Below are positions 1 through 6,998 of a stretch of 37,126 nt of DNA, one piece after another; within the stretch, counting starts at the first letter, position 1; the number at the start of each line of letters is the position of its first letter. Under the pieces are notes generated by a model that had not been told where the DNA came from, ran no database searches, and saw nothing but the letters and a program-made list of their open reading frames with translations. Both the position numbers and the translations under genes were made by a program. The stretch lies in assembly GCA_002423245.1 (NCBI GenBank), contig DIVD01000055.1:1-37126 (forward strand), written 5' to 3'. This DNA is from Rhodobacteraceae bacterium UBA6141 (GTDB taxonomy: Bacteria > Pseudomonadota > Alphaproteobacteria > Rhodobacterales > Rhodobacteraceae).

Positions 1-65
1 GAATCTCTTCGGGTGCACCATTTGCCGGACAGAGATCGCCCGACCGGCCGCCCCCAAAATCCCGT

Positions 66-875
66 TCAGAAATCGGCGGAGACGCCCGGCAGCCTGATCT
101 CCTTGATCAGGTCGCGCAATTCCTGCCGGGCGGCGATGTTCGACAGGCTCAGGTTTCCGACGCCCACATCCTTCAGGTCCAGCAGGGTGAGCCCGCGCGG
201 GAACAGTTCGCGGAACACCACGCGCTCGGAAAAGCCCGGCGCCACGCGAAAGCCGATCCTGCGCGACAGGCTGGTCAGCGCCTCGCCGACCTTCTTCTTG
301 TTGTGCATGTGCTGCGCCCCGAGCCGGTTGCGCAGCACGATCCAGTCGATCGGCTTCAGCCCGGCCTCGGCCCGCAACTGGCGGGCATTCCACACCATTT
401 CCGCATAGATCGAGGGGCCGAGCACCCGGCCGGTTTCCGGATCGGTCCGCGCCAGCAGGTCGAAGTCGATGAAGCTGTCGTTCAGCGGGGTGATCAGCGT
501 ATCGGCCAGCGAATGCGCAAGCTGGCTCAGCCGGGTGTGCGAGCCGGGGCAGTCGATCAGGATGAAGTCGCAATCCGCGTCCAGCGCCGCCACCGCGGCG
601 GACAGCCGCTGGTCGGACGCATGTTCGTTCGGGGCGAGCGCCGCGGCGTCGATCTCTGGCAGGTCGCGGTAGTCGGGCATCGGCAGGGTGATCCCCTGCC
701 GCGCCGCAAAGGCCCGCCGGTTCTCCAGATAGCGCGCGAAGCTCTTCTGCCGGACGTCGAGGTCAAGCGCACCGACCCGCCAGCCCATCCGCGCCAGCGC
801 CGTCGCCACATGCATGCAGGTCGTGGATTTTCCCGAACCGCCCTTCTCGTTTCCGGTGACGATGATATGTGCCAC
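66..875 (-). CDS. mipZ: MipZ, ParA-family division-site positioning ATPase
   Basis: This 269-residue P-loop ATPase belongs to the ParA/MinD superfamily and matches the MipZ branch, which forms a polar gradient and blocks FtsZ assembly away from midcell in alphaproteobacteria. The deviant Walker A NEKGGSGKST lies at residues 9-18, followed by the MipZ-typical DLDVRQ, ENRR, NDSFIDFD, VVLRNRL and RELFPRGLTLLDL blocks. These distinguish it from plasmid or chromosomal ParA. The start is GTG (873-875), because the next in-frame ATG would remove the Walker A motif. It lies 232 nt downstream of rpmE on the same strand, behind a terminator-like hairpin and a possible promoter of its own, so it is probably transcribed separately from the ribosomal operon. 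Length and motifs are complete. Confidence 0.93.
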   Translation of the reverse strand: MAHIIVTGNEKGGSGKSTTCMHVATALARMGWRVGALDLDVRQKSFARYLENRRAFAARQGITLPMPDYRDLPEIDAAALAPNEHASDQRLSAAVAALDADCDFILIDCPGSHTRLSQLAHSLADTLITPLNDSFIDFDLLARTDPETGRVLGPSIYAEMVWNARQLRAEAGLKPIDWIVLRNRLGAQHMHNKKKVGEALTSLSRRIGFRVAPGFSERVVFRELFPRGLTLLDLKDVGVGNLSLSNIAARQELRDLIKEIRLPGVSADF

Positions 876-925
876 GTCCAGTCCCCGCGTCAGTCCCCGC
901 CGCTTGTCGCCCTCCGGCGCGAGAA

Positions 926-954
926 CCTATATGTTGCGGTCGGCGCCAAGTGAA
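926..954 (-). promoter_or_regulatory. Possible sigma-70-like promoter of mipZ
   Basis: Read on the minus strand there is TTCACT (949-954), a 17-nt spacer and TATAGG (926-931), about 50 nt before the mipZ GTG. Each hexamer matches the consensus at four of six positions. It is the only AT-containing patch in a GC-rich gap, but promoter consensus in this group is loose. Confidence 0.4.
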
Positions 955-1005
955 GCGCGAGGGCCTGCCGTCCCGCGATTTTCCGGCCGCTGTTGCCGCG
1001 GGGTT

Positions 1006-1056
1006 GGCACGCGAAGGGCGGGCAAGCGACGGGCCGGCAAGCGGGGGGGCAACGCG
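1006..1056. repeat. Degenerate 15-bp tandem repeat between mipZ and rpmE
   Basis: Successive units begin GGCACGCG (1006), GGCAAGCG (1021), GGCAAGCG (1036) and GGCAACGCG (1048). The first two are spaced exactly 15 bp apart and the last is irregular. It lies just beyond the rpmE terminator-like hairpin in non-coding sequence. No function can be read from it; it may be simple slippage. Confidence 0.45.
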
Positions 1057-1086
1057 AAAAGGGCGCAGCCAGTGGCGCGCCCCCTT
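1057..1086 (-). terminator. Rho-independent-like terminator after rpmE
   Basis: On the minus strand AAGGGGGCGC is followed by a 10-nt loop and then GCGCCCTTTT. The six GC pairs are extended by G-U and A-U pairs into a short T-tract. It lies 22 nt past the rpmE stop, where the ffh-to-rpmE operon would be expected to end. Confidence 0.6.
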
Positions 1087-1107
1087 GCGTTTGGCTGTGG
1101 CCGGCTC

Positions 1108-1329
1108 TCAGAAGCCGAGGCCCGCGTACTTGTTCTTGAACTTCGACACGCGCCCGCCGGTATCCATCAGCTTGGCGTTGCCGCCCGTCCAGGCCGGATG
1201 GGACAGCGGGTCGATGTCCAGCGCCATCTGGTCGCCTTCCTTGGCCCAGGTCGAGCGGACCTGGTACACGGTGCCATCCGTCATCTTCACGTTGATGAGG
1301 TGATAGTCGGGGTGAATTCCGTCTCTCAT
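1108..1329 (-). CDS. rpmE: 50S ribosomal protein L31
   Basis: This 73-residue protein opens with MRDGIHPDYHLINVKMTDG and has the HPAWTGG block typical of bL31, followed by a basic C-terminus (VSKFKNKYAGLGF). It binds the large subunit near the central protuberance and helps bridge to the 30S. No cysteine occurs anywhere, so it is the zinc-free (C-minus) form rather than the CxxC form. A strong ribosome-binding site AAGGAG lies 7 nt before the ATG. It starts 11 nt after the rplS stop and is the last gene of the operon. No Zur-box-like palindrome precedes it, so nothing suggests zinc regulation here. Confidence 0.95.
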   Translation of the reverse strand: MRDGIHPDYHLINVKMTDGTVYQVRSTWAKEGDQMALDIDPLSHPAWTGGNAKLMDTGGRVSKFKNKYAGLGF

Positions 1330-1340
1330 GATCCCGCTCC

Positions 1341-1724
1341 TTACGCGCCTGCGCCGTCTTTGGGTTTGTAGTTGGTGACTTCCGCGATCCGGGCGGATTT
1401 GCCGCGGCGCGAGCGGAGGTAGTAGAGCTTGGCGCGGCGGACGCGGCCACGGCGCACCACCTCGATCGAGTCGATATTGGTCGAGTAGAGCGGGAACACC
1501 CGCTCCACGCCCTCGCCGAACGAGATCTTGCGCACCGTGAACGACGCGGCGATGGTGCTGCCGCCCTTGCGGGCGATCACGACGCCTTCGTAGTTCTGCA
1601 CGCGCGAGCGGGTGCCCTCGGTCACCTTGTAGCCGACGCGAACGGTGTCACCGGCCTTGAAGTCCGGGATGGTCTTGCCAAGCGCAGCGATCTGCTCGGC
1701 TTCGAGTTGTGCGATAAGGTTCAT
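1341..1724 (-). CDS. rplS: 50S ribosomal protein L19
   Basis: This 127-residue bL19 begins MNLIAQLEAEQIAALGKTIPDF and carries the conserved core GDTVRVGYKVTEG, RVQNYEGVVIARK, FTVRKISFGEGVERVFPLYS and the basic RRGRVRRAKLYYLRSRRGKSARI tail. It sits at the 30S-50S interface. The ATG is preceded by AAAGGA at normal spacing. The gene follows trmD by 48 nt, the same order (rpsP-rimM-trmD-rplS) seen in many bacteria. The extra C-terminal NYKPKDGAGA is a usual alphaproteobacterial extension. Confidence 0.96.
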   Translation of the reverse strand: MNLIAQLEAEQIAALGKTIPDFKAGDTVRVGYKVTEGTRSRVQNYEGVVIARKGGSTIAASFTVRKISFGEGVERVFPLYSTNIDSIEVVRRGRVRRAKLYYLRSRRGKSARIAEVTNYKPKDGAGA

Positions 1725-1772
1725 CGCAAGTCCTTTGCTCTGCTCGCGGTTTTCCGCGAAGGTGATGCGCCC

Positions 1773-2606
1773 TCAGAGCTCTCGGTCTTCATCCGGGTCC
1801 GCGCCGTGCAATGCACACCACGCCCGCCAGAGATCAGGACGGCGTTCTTTTGTCAGCCTTTCGGCCTCGGCCCGTCGCCAGTCGGCAATCTTCGCATGAT
1901 GCCCGGATTGAAGAACTTCCGGTATCGCGCGGCCTTCCCAGACGGTGGGTCTTGTGAACTGGGGATGTTCCAGAAGCCCGTCCGAAAAGGACTCCTCCTC
2001 GGTGGACGCCTGATTCCCAAGCACGCGGGGTATAAGTCGAACCGTCGCGTCGATCAAGGCCTGTGCTGCGATCTCGCCGCCGGTGAGGACGAAATCGCCA
2101 AGGCTGATCTCCTCGACGCCATAGGCCTCCAGCACCCGCTCGTCCACCCCCTCGAAGCGGCCGCACAGCAGGGTGATGCCCTCCGACTGGCTGAGCCGGC
2201 GCGCGGTCGCCTGATCGAAGCGCCGGCCGCGGGGCGAGAGGTAGATCACCGGCCAGCGGGCGCGGTCCTGCGGGGTGCCGATCGCGGCCTGATCCAGCGC
2301 CCGCGCGACCACGTCGGCGCGCAGCACCATGCCGGCGCCGCCGCCTGCGGGGCTGTCATCGACATTGCGGTGCCTGCCCTCGCCAAAGCTGCGCAGGTCG
2401 ATGGTTTCCAGCGCCCACAGCCCCATGTCCAGCGCCTTGCCGGTCAGGCTCAGCCCCAGCGTGCCGGGGAAGGCGTCGGGGAACAGCGTCACGATCTTCG
2501 CCGTCCAGGCGCCCTTCAGCCGCGGATTGTGATCCATCAGCGCGCGCGGCTTGATGGACGCAGAGATGGCCAGACGGCCATGCGAGCGGGGGGTGCCGTC
2601 GGTCAT
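1773..2606 (-). CDS. trmD: tRNA (guanine-N1)-methyltransferase
   Basis: TrmD methylates G37 of tRNAs that read CNN codons and so prevents +1 frameshifting. The SPOUT-fold hallmarks are present: WTAKIVTLFPDAFPG, a GRHRNVDDSPAGGGAGMVLR segment, VIYLSPRGRRFDQ, LLCGRFEGVDERV, and the trefoil-knot SAM loop EISLGDFVLTGGEIAA. Residues 1-32 precede the point where many TrmD proteins begin; similar extensions (SHGR...SIKPRALM) are familiar in Rhodobacterales, so I kept the upstream ATG. That ATG lies only 3 nt after the rimM stop, implying translational coupling. The ATG at residue 24 is a possible alternative start. Confidence 0.95.
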   Translation of the reverse strand: MTDGTPRSHGRLAISASIKPRALMDHNPRLKGAWTAKIVTLFPDAFPGTLGLSLTGKALDMGLWALETIDLRSFGEGRHRNVDDSPAGGGAGMVLRADVVARALDQAAIGTPQDRARWPVIYLSPRGRRFDQATARRLSQSEGITLLCGRFEGVDERVLEAYGVEEISLGDFVLTGGEIAAQALIDATVRLIPRVLGNQASTEEESFSDGLLEHPQFTRPTVWEGRAIPEVLQSGHHAKIADWRRAEAERLTKERRPDLWRAWCALHGADPDEDREL

Positions 2607-2609
2607 CGC

Positions 2610-3116
2610 TCAGGCCTCGTCCGGCAGATCGACGATGATCCGCCGCGCGGTCAGGTCCACCGTCGGCACCGCCGCGCGGGTGAAGGGCAGCAGCAGCGCG
2701 TTGCGCTGGCCGGGCGCGAGGATTTCCAGGATGTCGCCCGCGCCGTGGTTATGGATGGCGCGAACGGTGCCGAGCGGCGCGCCGCCGGTGTCCAGCACCG
2801 GCAGGCCGATCAGGTCGGCATGGTAGAACTCGTCATCGGGCAGCGACGGCAGCCTTGTCCTTTCGGCCCAGAGGGTTGTGCCGCGAAGCTCATCCGCCTG
2901 CTCCTTGGTCGCGATCCCCGTCAGCCGCGCCGCCAGGCCGCCGGCCACCGCGCGGGTGATCTTGACCGTGAAGCTGCGCTTGCCATCCTCGGATGTCAGC
3001 GGCGCATAGTCGGCAATCGCGGCGGGGTCGGCGCAGAAGCTTTTCAGCCGCACCTCGCCCTGCACGCCGAAGGCCCCGGCAATCGCGCCCACGCAGACCC
3101 TGTCGCTTGCGGCCAT
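2610..3116 (-). CDS. rimM: Ribosome maturation factor RimM
   Basis: RimM binds uS19 and assists maturation of the 30S head. The 168-residue protein shows the N-terminal barrel (VCVGAIAGAFGVQGEVRLKSF), a central ELRGTTLWAERTRLP segment, and the C-terminal PRC-type barrel (EFYHADLIGLPVLD...GTVRAIHNHGAGDILEI, then LLPFTRAAVPTVDL). The family order S16-RimM-TrmD-L19 supports the call. A 115-nt gap containing a stem-loop separates it from rpsP upstream, unlike the tight spacing elsewhere in the operon. It ends 3 nt before trmD. Confidence 0.95.
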   Translation of the reverse strand: MAASDRVCVGAIAGAFGVQGEVRLKSFCADPAAIADYAPLTSEDGKRSFTVKITRAVAGGLAARLTGIATKEQADELRGTTLWAERTRLPSLPDDEFYHADLIGLPVLDTGGAPLGTVRAIHNHGAGDILEILAPGQRNALLLPFTRAAVPTVDLTARRIIVDLPDEA

Positions 3117-3140
3117 GATCGCATCCCCAGATCAAAGGCG

Positions 3141-3169
3141 AAAAGGCGGGCGGCATCGCGCCGTCCGCC
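3141..3169 (-). terminator. Intra-operon hairpin with T-tract between rpsP and rimM (possible attenuator)
   Basis: On the minus strand GGCGGACGGC (3160-3169), a 5-nt loop and GCCGCCCGCC (3145-3154) form a 10-bp stem with one A-C mismatch, followed directly by TTTT. It resembles an intrinsic terminator but sits inside the operon. It could reduce expression of rimM-trmD relative to rpsP, since S16 is needed in higher amounts. This is inference from structure and position. Confidence 0.5.
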
Positions 3170-3231
3170 GGAAAATACGCGGCAATCCGGGGCCCTGGCA
3201 AGGCGTCGGACTGCCGTTTCAGGCCAATGCC

Positions 3232-3588
3232 CTACTCGGCTTCGGCGGCAGCCCCGGCCTTCTTCGCACGCTCTTCGGCGCGCTTCTTGGCCTTGGCGCC
3301 GGGTTCGCCTTGCTGGGGGTTGTTGCGGACGGCCTTTTCGAGAACGCCGGCGGCTTCCAGCATCCGGGCAACGCGGTCGGTCGGCTGCGCGCCGTGGGAG
3401 AGCCAGTATTTCACCCGCTCCAGATCCATCTTCACGCGGTCCTCGCTGTCCTTGGCCAGCAGCGGGTTGTAGGTGCCCAGCTTTTCAAGGAAGCGGCCAT
3501 CGCGCGGCATCCGGCTGTCGGAGGCGACGATGGAATAGTGCGGGCGCTTGTTGGAGCCCCCGCGGGCGAGGCGGATCTTCATGGACAT
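3232..3588 (-). CDS. rpsP: 30S ribosomal protein S16
   Basis: This 118-residue bS16 begins MSMKIRLARGGSNKRPHYSI and contains DGRFLEKLGTYNPL and VKYWLSHGAQPTDRVARML, the family core, followed by a lysine/alanine-rich alphaproteobacterial tail. I chose the ATG at 3586-3588 because AGGAG stands 7 nt upstream and the protein then starts at the family position. The reading frame stays open further upstream, but that extension overlaps chorismate mutase and has no family match. The gene follows chorismate mutase by 41 nt. Confidence 0.96.
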   Translation of the reverse strand: MSMKIRLARGGSNKRPHYSIVASDSRMPRDGRFLEKLGTYNPLLAKDSEDRVKMDLERVKYWLSHGAQPTDRVARMLEAAGVLEKAVRNNPQQGEPGAKAKKRAEERAKKAGAAAEAE

Positions 3589-3629
3589 GTCAGTTCTCCT
3601 GTGGTCGTTGTCATGCGGGCAGGTGCCCG

Positions 3630-3926
3630 TTACCTTTGCAGTTTCTCGTGATGCCTGATGACTTCGGAAATGATGAAGGTCAGGAATTTGCGGGCGAATT
3701 CGGGGTCGAGATCGGCCTCTTGCGAGAGCCGTTCCAGACGGGCGATCTGGGCTGCCTCGCGGACCGGGTCCGAGGGCGGCAGGCCGTGTTCGGCCTTCAG
3801 GCGGCCGACGGACTGGGTGTGCTTGAACCTCTCGGCAAGCGTGTAGAGCAAGATCGCGTCCAGCCGGTCGATGGACTGGCGATGCTCGTGCAGCAGGGCG
3901 GCGGCGCGGGCGGCGGCGTCGGTCAT
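3630..3926 (-). CDS. Chorismate mutase, stand-alone AroQ type
   Basis: This 98-residue all-helical protein converts chorismate to prephenate, the entry step to phenylalanine and tyrosine. The AroQ pattern is visible: an N-terminal helix SIDRLDAILLYTLAERFKHTQSVGRLKAEHGL with the expected Arg and Lys positions, then DPVREAAQIARLERL and a C-terminal helix ARKFLTFIISEVIRHHEKLQ. No dehydratase or DAHP-synthase domain is fused to it. Its ATG overlaps the stop of the GNAT gene upstream (ATGA, 3923-3926), so the two are translationally coupled. Placement in an SRP/ribosomal operon is metabolically unexpected; I believe it recurs in Rhodobacterales but could not check. Confidence 0.88.
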   Translation of the reverse strand: MTDAAARAAALLHEHRQSIDRLDAILLYTLAERFKHTQSVGRLKAEHGLPPSDPVREAAQIARLERLSQEADLDPEFARKFLTFIISEVIRHHEKLQR

Positions 3927-4462
3927 GCGGAGGGCTCCGCCGCGGGGGCAGGGTGGCGGAAGACGAGGCAGGGCCCGATCCCCGGATGCGCGGCGGCCGC
4001 ATCGCGCCGCGCCCCCAGCCGTTCGGCCAGCGCGATGGACCGGGCGTTGTCCGGGTCGATATAGCTGACGGCGGTGGTCCAGCCGAGCGGGCCGAAGGCA
4101 TGGGCGATGCTGGCGCGCGCGGCCTCGAAGGCATGGCCCTTGCCCTCTGCCCCGGGCGACCACAGCGACCAGCCGATCTCGGGCTCGGGCCAGCCCTCGG
4201 GATACCAGGGGCCGCACATGCCCAGCGGGGCGCCGCCCTCCCTCGGCTCGACCACGAAGGTGCCGAAGCCGCGCATCACCCACATGCCGATCACATGGCC
4301 GAAGGCGCGCCAGGCCGCTTCAGCCTCCAGCGGGCCGCCGACGAAGCGCGAGCGCTCGTCGGCGGCGAAGGCCGCCCATGCCGGCCAGTCTTCGGCCCGC
4401 GGCGCCCGCAGGATCAGGCGCTCCGTTTCCAGAACCGGGGTCGGGGACAGCGCGACGGTCAT
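3923..4462 (-). CDS. GNAT-family N-acetyltransferase (RimJ/RimL-like)
   Basis: This 179-residue protein starts TPVLETERLILRAPRAEDWPAWAAF, the standard RimJ/RimL/Acetyltransf_3 opening. It contains the central strand WGVM-like MWVMRGFGTFVVEPREGG and GMCGPWYPEGWPEPEIGWSL, then AEGKGHAFEAARASIAHAF as the acetyl-CoA pyrophosphate loop (Q/RxxGxG/A region). The acceptor cannot be told from sequence; its setting among ribosomal genes makes protein N-terminal acetylation a reasonable guess only. The start codon overlaps the ffh stop by 4 nt, and the stop overlaps the chorismate mutase start by 4 nt. Confidence 0.85.
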   Translation of the reverse strand: MTVALSPTPVLETERLILRAPRAEDWPAWAAFAADERSRFVGGPLEAEAAWRAFGHVIGMWVMRGFGTFVVEPREGGAPLGMCGPWYPEGWPEPEIGWSLWSPGAEGKGHAFEAARASIAHAFGPLGWTTAVSYIDPDNARSIALAERLGARRDAAAAHPGIGPCLVFRHPAPAAEPSA

Positions 4463-5988
4463 TTCTTCTTGCCAAGCCCGCCAAGGCCCGAGAGCCCGCC
4501 GGGCAGGTTCATGCCGCCGGGGCCGGGCAGGCCGCCGGGCATCTTGCCGCCGATCTGGCCCTGCAGCGCCTTCGCAGCCTCTTCCAGCTGTGCGGGATCC
4601 ATCTTCGAGGGGTCCATGCCGCCCATGCCGCCCGGCATCTTGCCGCCGAACATCTGCATCGCCTGCTTGAGCATGCCGCCCTTGCCCATCTTGCCGATCT
4701 TCTTCATCGTGTCGGCCATCTGGCGGTGCATCTTCAGAAGGCGGTTCAGCTCTGCCACATCGAGGCCCGCACCCGCCGCGATGCGCCTCTTGCGGCTGGC
4801 CTGCAGCAGGTCGGGATTGGCCCGCTCCTTCCTGGTCATCGAGTTGATCAGCGCGATCTGCCGGCGCAGGGCCTTGTCGTCAAAACCTGCGGCCTCGGCC
4901 TGCCTGGCCATCTTGCCCATGCCGGGCATCATGCCCATCACGCCCTGCATCCCGCCCATCTTCAGCATCTGTTCAAGCTGGCCCTTCAGGTCGTTCATGT
5001 TGAACAGACCCTTCTGGAACCGCTTCATCATCCGCTCGGCCTGTTCGGCCTCGAAGGTCTGCTGCGCCTTCTCGACCAGCGCAACGATGTCGCCCATGCC
5101 GAGGATGCGGCCCGCGACACGTTCCGCCTCGAAGGTTTCCAGTGCGTCCATCTTCTCGCCGAGGCCGACGAAGCGGATCGGCTTGCCGGTGATCGCGCGC
5201 ATCGAGAGCGCCGCGCCGCCGCGCCCGTCGCCATCCATCCGGGTGAGCACGACGCCGGTGATGCCGACCTTGCCGTCGAATTCGGTGGCGACGTTGACCG
5301 CGTCCTGCCCGGTCAGGCCATCGACGACCAGCAGCGTCTCGCGCGGCTGCGCCACGTCGCGCACCGCCTGCACCTCGGCCATCAGGGCCTCGTCGATATG
5401 CAGCCGCCCGGCGGTATCGAGCATGTAGACATCATAGCCGCCCAGCGTCGCCTGCTGTTTCGCGCGGCGGGCGATCTGCACCGCGCTCTCGCCCTTGACG
5501 ATCGGCAGGGTATCGACGCCGATCTGGGTGCCGAGGATCGCCAGCTGTTCCATCGCCGCCGGGCGGTTGGTATCGAGCGAGGCCATCAGCACGCGCTTGC
5601 CCTGCCGCTCGGTCAGGCGTTTCGCCAGCTTGGCGGTGGTCGTGGTCTTGCCCGAGCCCTGCAGGCCGACCATCAGCATCGCCGCGGGCGGGTTGTCGAT
5701 CTTCAGCGCGCCGGGATCGCCCTCGCCGCGCAGGGTGCGGATCAGCTCGTCATGGACGATCTTCACGACCTGCTGGCCGGGGGTCACGGATCTGGTGACG
5801 GCGGCGCCGGTGGCCTTGGCGCTGACCGCCTTGACGAAGGAGCGCGCCACCGGCAGCGACACGTCCGCCTCGAGCAGGGCCACGCGGACCTCGCGCAGCG
5901 CGGTCTCCACATCCTCGGCGCTGAGCGCGCCCTGCCGCGTCAGCCGGTCGAAGACCCCGGAGAGCCGTTCGGACAGATTCTCGAACAT
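4459..5988 (-). CDS. ffh: Signal recognition particle protein Ffh (SRP54)
   Basis: Ffh is the SRP GTPase that binds signal sequences and 4.5S RNA and docks with FtsY. The 509-residue protein has the N-terminal helical bundle (1-90). The G domain has the P-loop GLQGSGKT at 108-115, DTAGR at about 191, TRMDGDGRGGA at about 249-259 and GLGEKMDALETF. The methionine-rich M domain has SMTRKERANPDLL and RRIAAGAGLDVAELNRLLKMHRQM, then a Met/Gly/Pro-rich tail. The start MFENLSERL fits the family; AAGGAGGG precedes it by 9 nt. The 284 nt between it and the azoreductase contain no gene; a CCGGAAG/CTTCCGG stem-loop lies at 6143-6163 without a T-tract, and I see no convincing promoter. Ffh appears to be the first gene of the operon. 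Confidence 0.97.
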   Translation of the reverse strand: MFENLSERLSGVFDRLTRQGALSAEDVETALREVRVALLEADVSLPVARSFVKAVSAKATGAAVTRSVTPGQQVVKIVHDELIRTLRGEGDPGALKIDNPPAAMLMVGLQGSGKTTTTAKLAKRLTERQGKRVLMASLDTNRPAAMEQLAILGTQIGVDTLPIVKGESAVQIARRAKQQATLGGYDVYMLDTAGRLHIDEALMAEVQAVRDVAQPRETLLVVDGLTGQDAVNVATEFDGKVGITGVVLTRMDGDGRGGAALSMRAITGKPIRFVGLGEKMDALETFEAERVAGRILGMGDIVALVEKAQQTFEAEQAERMMKRFQKGLFNMNDLKGQLEQMLKMGGMQGVMGMMPGMGKMARQAEAAGFDDKALRRQIALINSMTRKERANPDLLQASRKRRIAAGAGLDVAELNRLLKMHRQMADTMKKIGKMGKGGMLKQAMQMFGGKMPGGMGGMDPSKMDPAQLEEAAKALQGQIGGKMPGGLPGPGGMNLPGGLSGLGGLGKKK

Positions 5989-6272
5989 CGCGTCTGGCCC
6001 TCCTTGGCCCCGTTGCACCTTGCCGGGACATGTAAGACCCGGCGCTTCGATCCCCAAGTGGCGGCCCGGGCGGGTCAAAGCGGAGCGGCACCCGTGGGCG
6101 CAACGCGCTGACGGATGGCGATCCCCCCATGACGGGCCGGGACCGGAAGCAGGCCACTTCCGGGGAATTGGCGCAGGGCCTAGAAGAAACCGCCCCCCGA
6201 GTCAAGCCGCAGGCGGAAGACGGCGGATGCCGGCCCCACTGCCGCGCCCGTCTGCCGCGCCGGGGCCTGCGC

Positions 6273-6863
6273 CTACAGGGCCAGCGCGTCGATCTCGGCT
6301 TCGGCCTTGGCCATCGAGGCCTCGGCGCCGAAGGCGAGCGCATCGGCGGCCACGAACTCCACATCGGTGATGCCGATGAAGCCCAGCATGTGCCGCACAT
6401 AGCCCGAGGCGAAGTCGATCTCCGATCCGAGCCGGGTGCCGTTCGAGGCCATCGCGACGATGGCGCGCTTGCCGGACAGCAGCCCCTGCGGGCCGGCTTC
6501 GGTATAGAAGAAGGTCTCGCCCCTGCGCGCGATCTGGTCGAACCAGGTCTTCAGCGTGGCGGGGACGCCGAAGTTGTAGACCGGCAGGCCGATCACCAGG
6601 ATGTCTGCCGCCTTCAGTTCCGCGATCAGCGCGTCGGACAGGGCGGCGATGGCGGCCTGCTCGGGGCTGCGCTCGCCGGCCGGGGTGGTGACGGCGCCCA
6701 GCCAGGCCGCGTCGATGGGCGGCAGGCCGGCGGCAAGGTCGCGCTCGGTGATGGTGGCACCCGGATGCGCGGCGATCAGGCGCGACATGATCCGGTCGGT
6801 CAGCCTGCGCGAGGCAGAGGTGGCGGGGGTGATGGTGGCATCGAGGCGAAGGATATGGGGCAT
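6273..6863 (-). CDS. azoR: FMN-dependent NADH:quinone reductase / azoreductase
   Basis: This 196-residue flavodoxin-fold enzyme belongs to the AzoR/AcpD family, which uses FMN and NADH for two-electron reduction of quinones and azo compounds. Visible family features are ASRRLTDRIMSRL near the N-terminus (FMN phosphate loop), the PVYNFGVPATLKTWFDQIARRGETFFYTEAGPQGLL block at about 94-129, and the ASNGTRLGSEIDFASGYVRHMLGFIGI block. It is divergent from a LysR regulator across 135 nt that carry inverted repeats, a common arrangement for electrophile- or quinone-induced reductases. Control by that LysR is inferred from position. Confidence 0.92.
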   Translation of the reverse strand: MPHILRLDATITPATSASRRLTDRIMSRLIAAHPGATITERDLAAGLPPIDAAWLGAVTTPAGERSPEQAAIAALSDALIAELKAADILVIGLPVYNFGVPATLKTWFDQIARRGETFFYTEAGPQGLLSGKRAIVAMASNGTRLGSEIDFASGYVRHMLGFIGITDVEFVAADALAFGAEASMAKAEAEIDALAL

Positions 6864-6938
6864 GGCGCTGTCCTGCAGGTGCAAACCGGGTTGCGATCGG
6901 CCCGGGGCGGGCTGCCCCGGCCGGTGCGGAAGATGGCC

Positions 6939-6994
6939 GTTGCATCCGCGAACGCAACGACGATACTCGCACCCTCTATGTGAACGGATGCACA
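6939..6994. promoter_or_regulatory. Inverted repeats in the azoR/lysR divergent gap, candidate LysR operator
   Basis: GTTGC-N10-GCAAC (6939-6958) fits the LysR T-N11-A style of interrupted dyad. A second dyad TGTG-N8-CACA (6979-6994) abuts the lysR start. TGCATCCG (6941-6948) also recurs inverted as CGGATGCA (6986-6993), which links the two sites. LysR proteins usually bind paired half-sites like this upstream of a divergent target. Confidence 0.55.
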
Positions 6995-6998
6995 GAAG

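Noticed and set aside
1108..1329. Zinc-dependent control of the L31 gene by Zur
   Set aside because: The protein is the cysteine-free form, which is Zur-regulated in some bacteria, but here it lies 11 nt after rplS in the ribosomal operon and no Zur-box-like palindrome is nearby.
1707..4064. A 785-codon plus-strand open frame running antisense to rplS, trmD, rimM and rpsP
   Set aside because: Its translation is Arg/Gly/Ala-rich with no family match, and the opposite strand encodes four well-recognised conserved proteins. It is a by-product of high GC at third codon positions.
4378..6111. A 577-codon plus-strand open frame opposite ffh
   Set aside because: It is His/Arg/Leu-rich antisense shadow of the conserved ffh gene with no recognisable domain.
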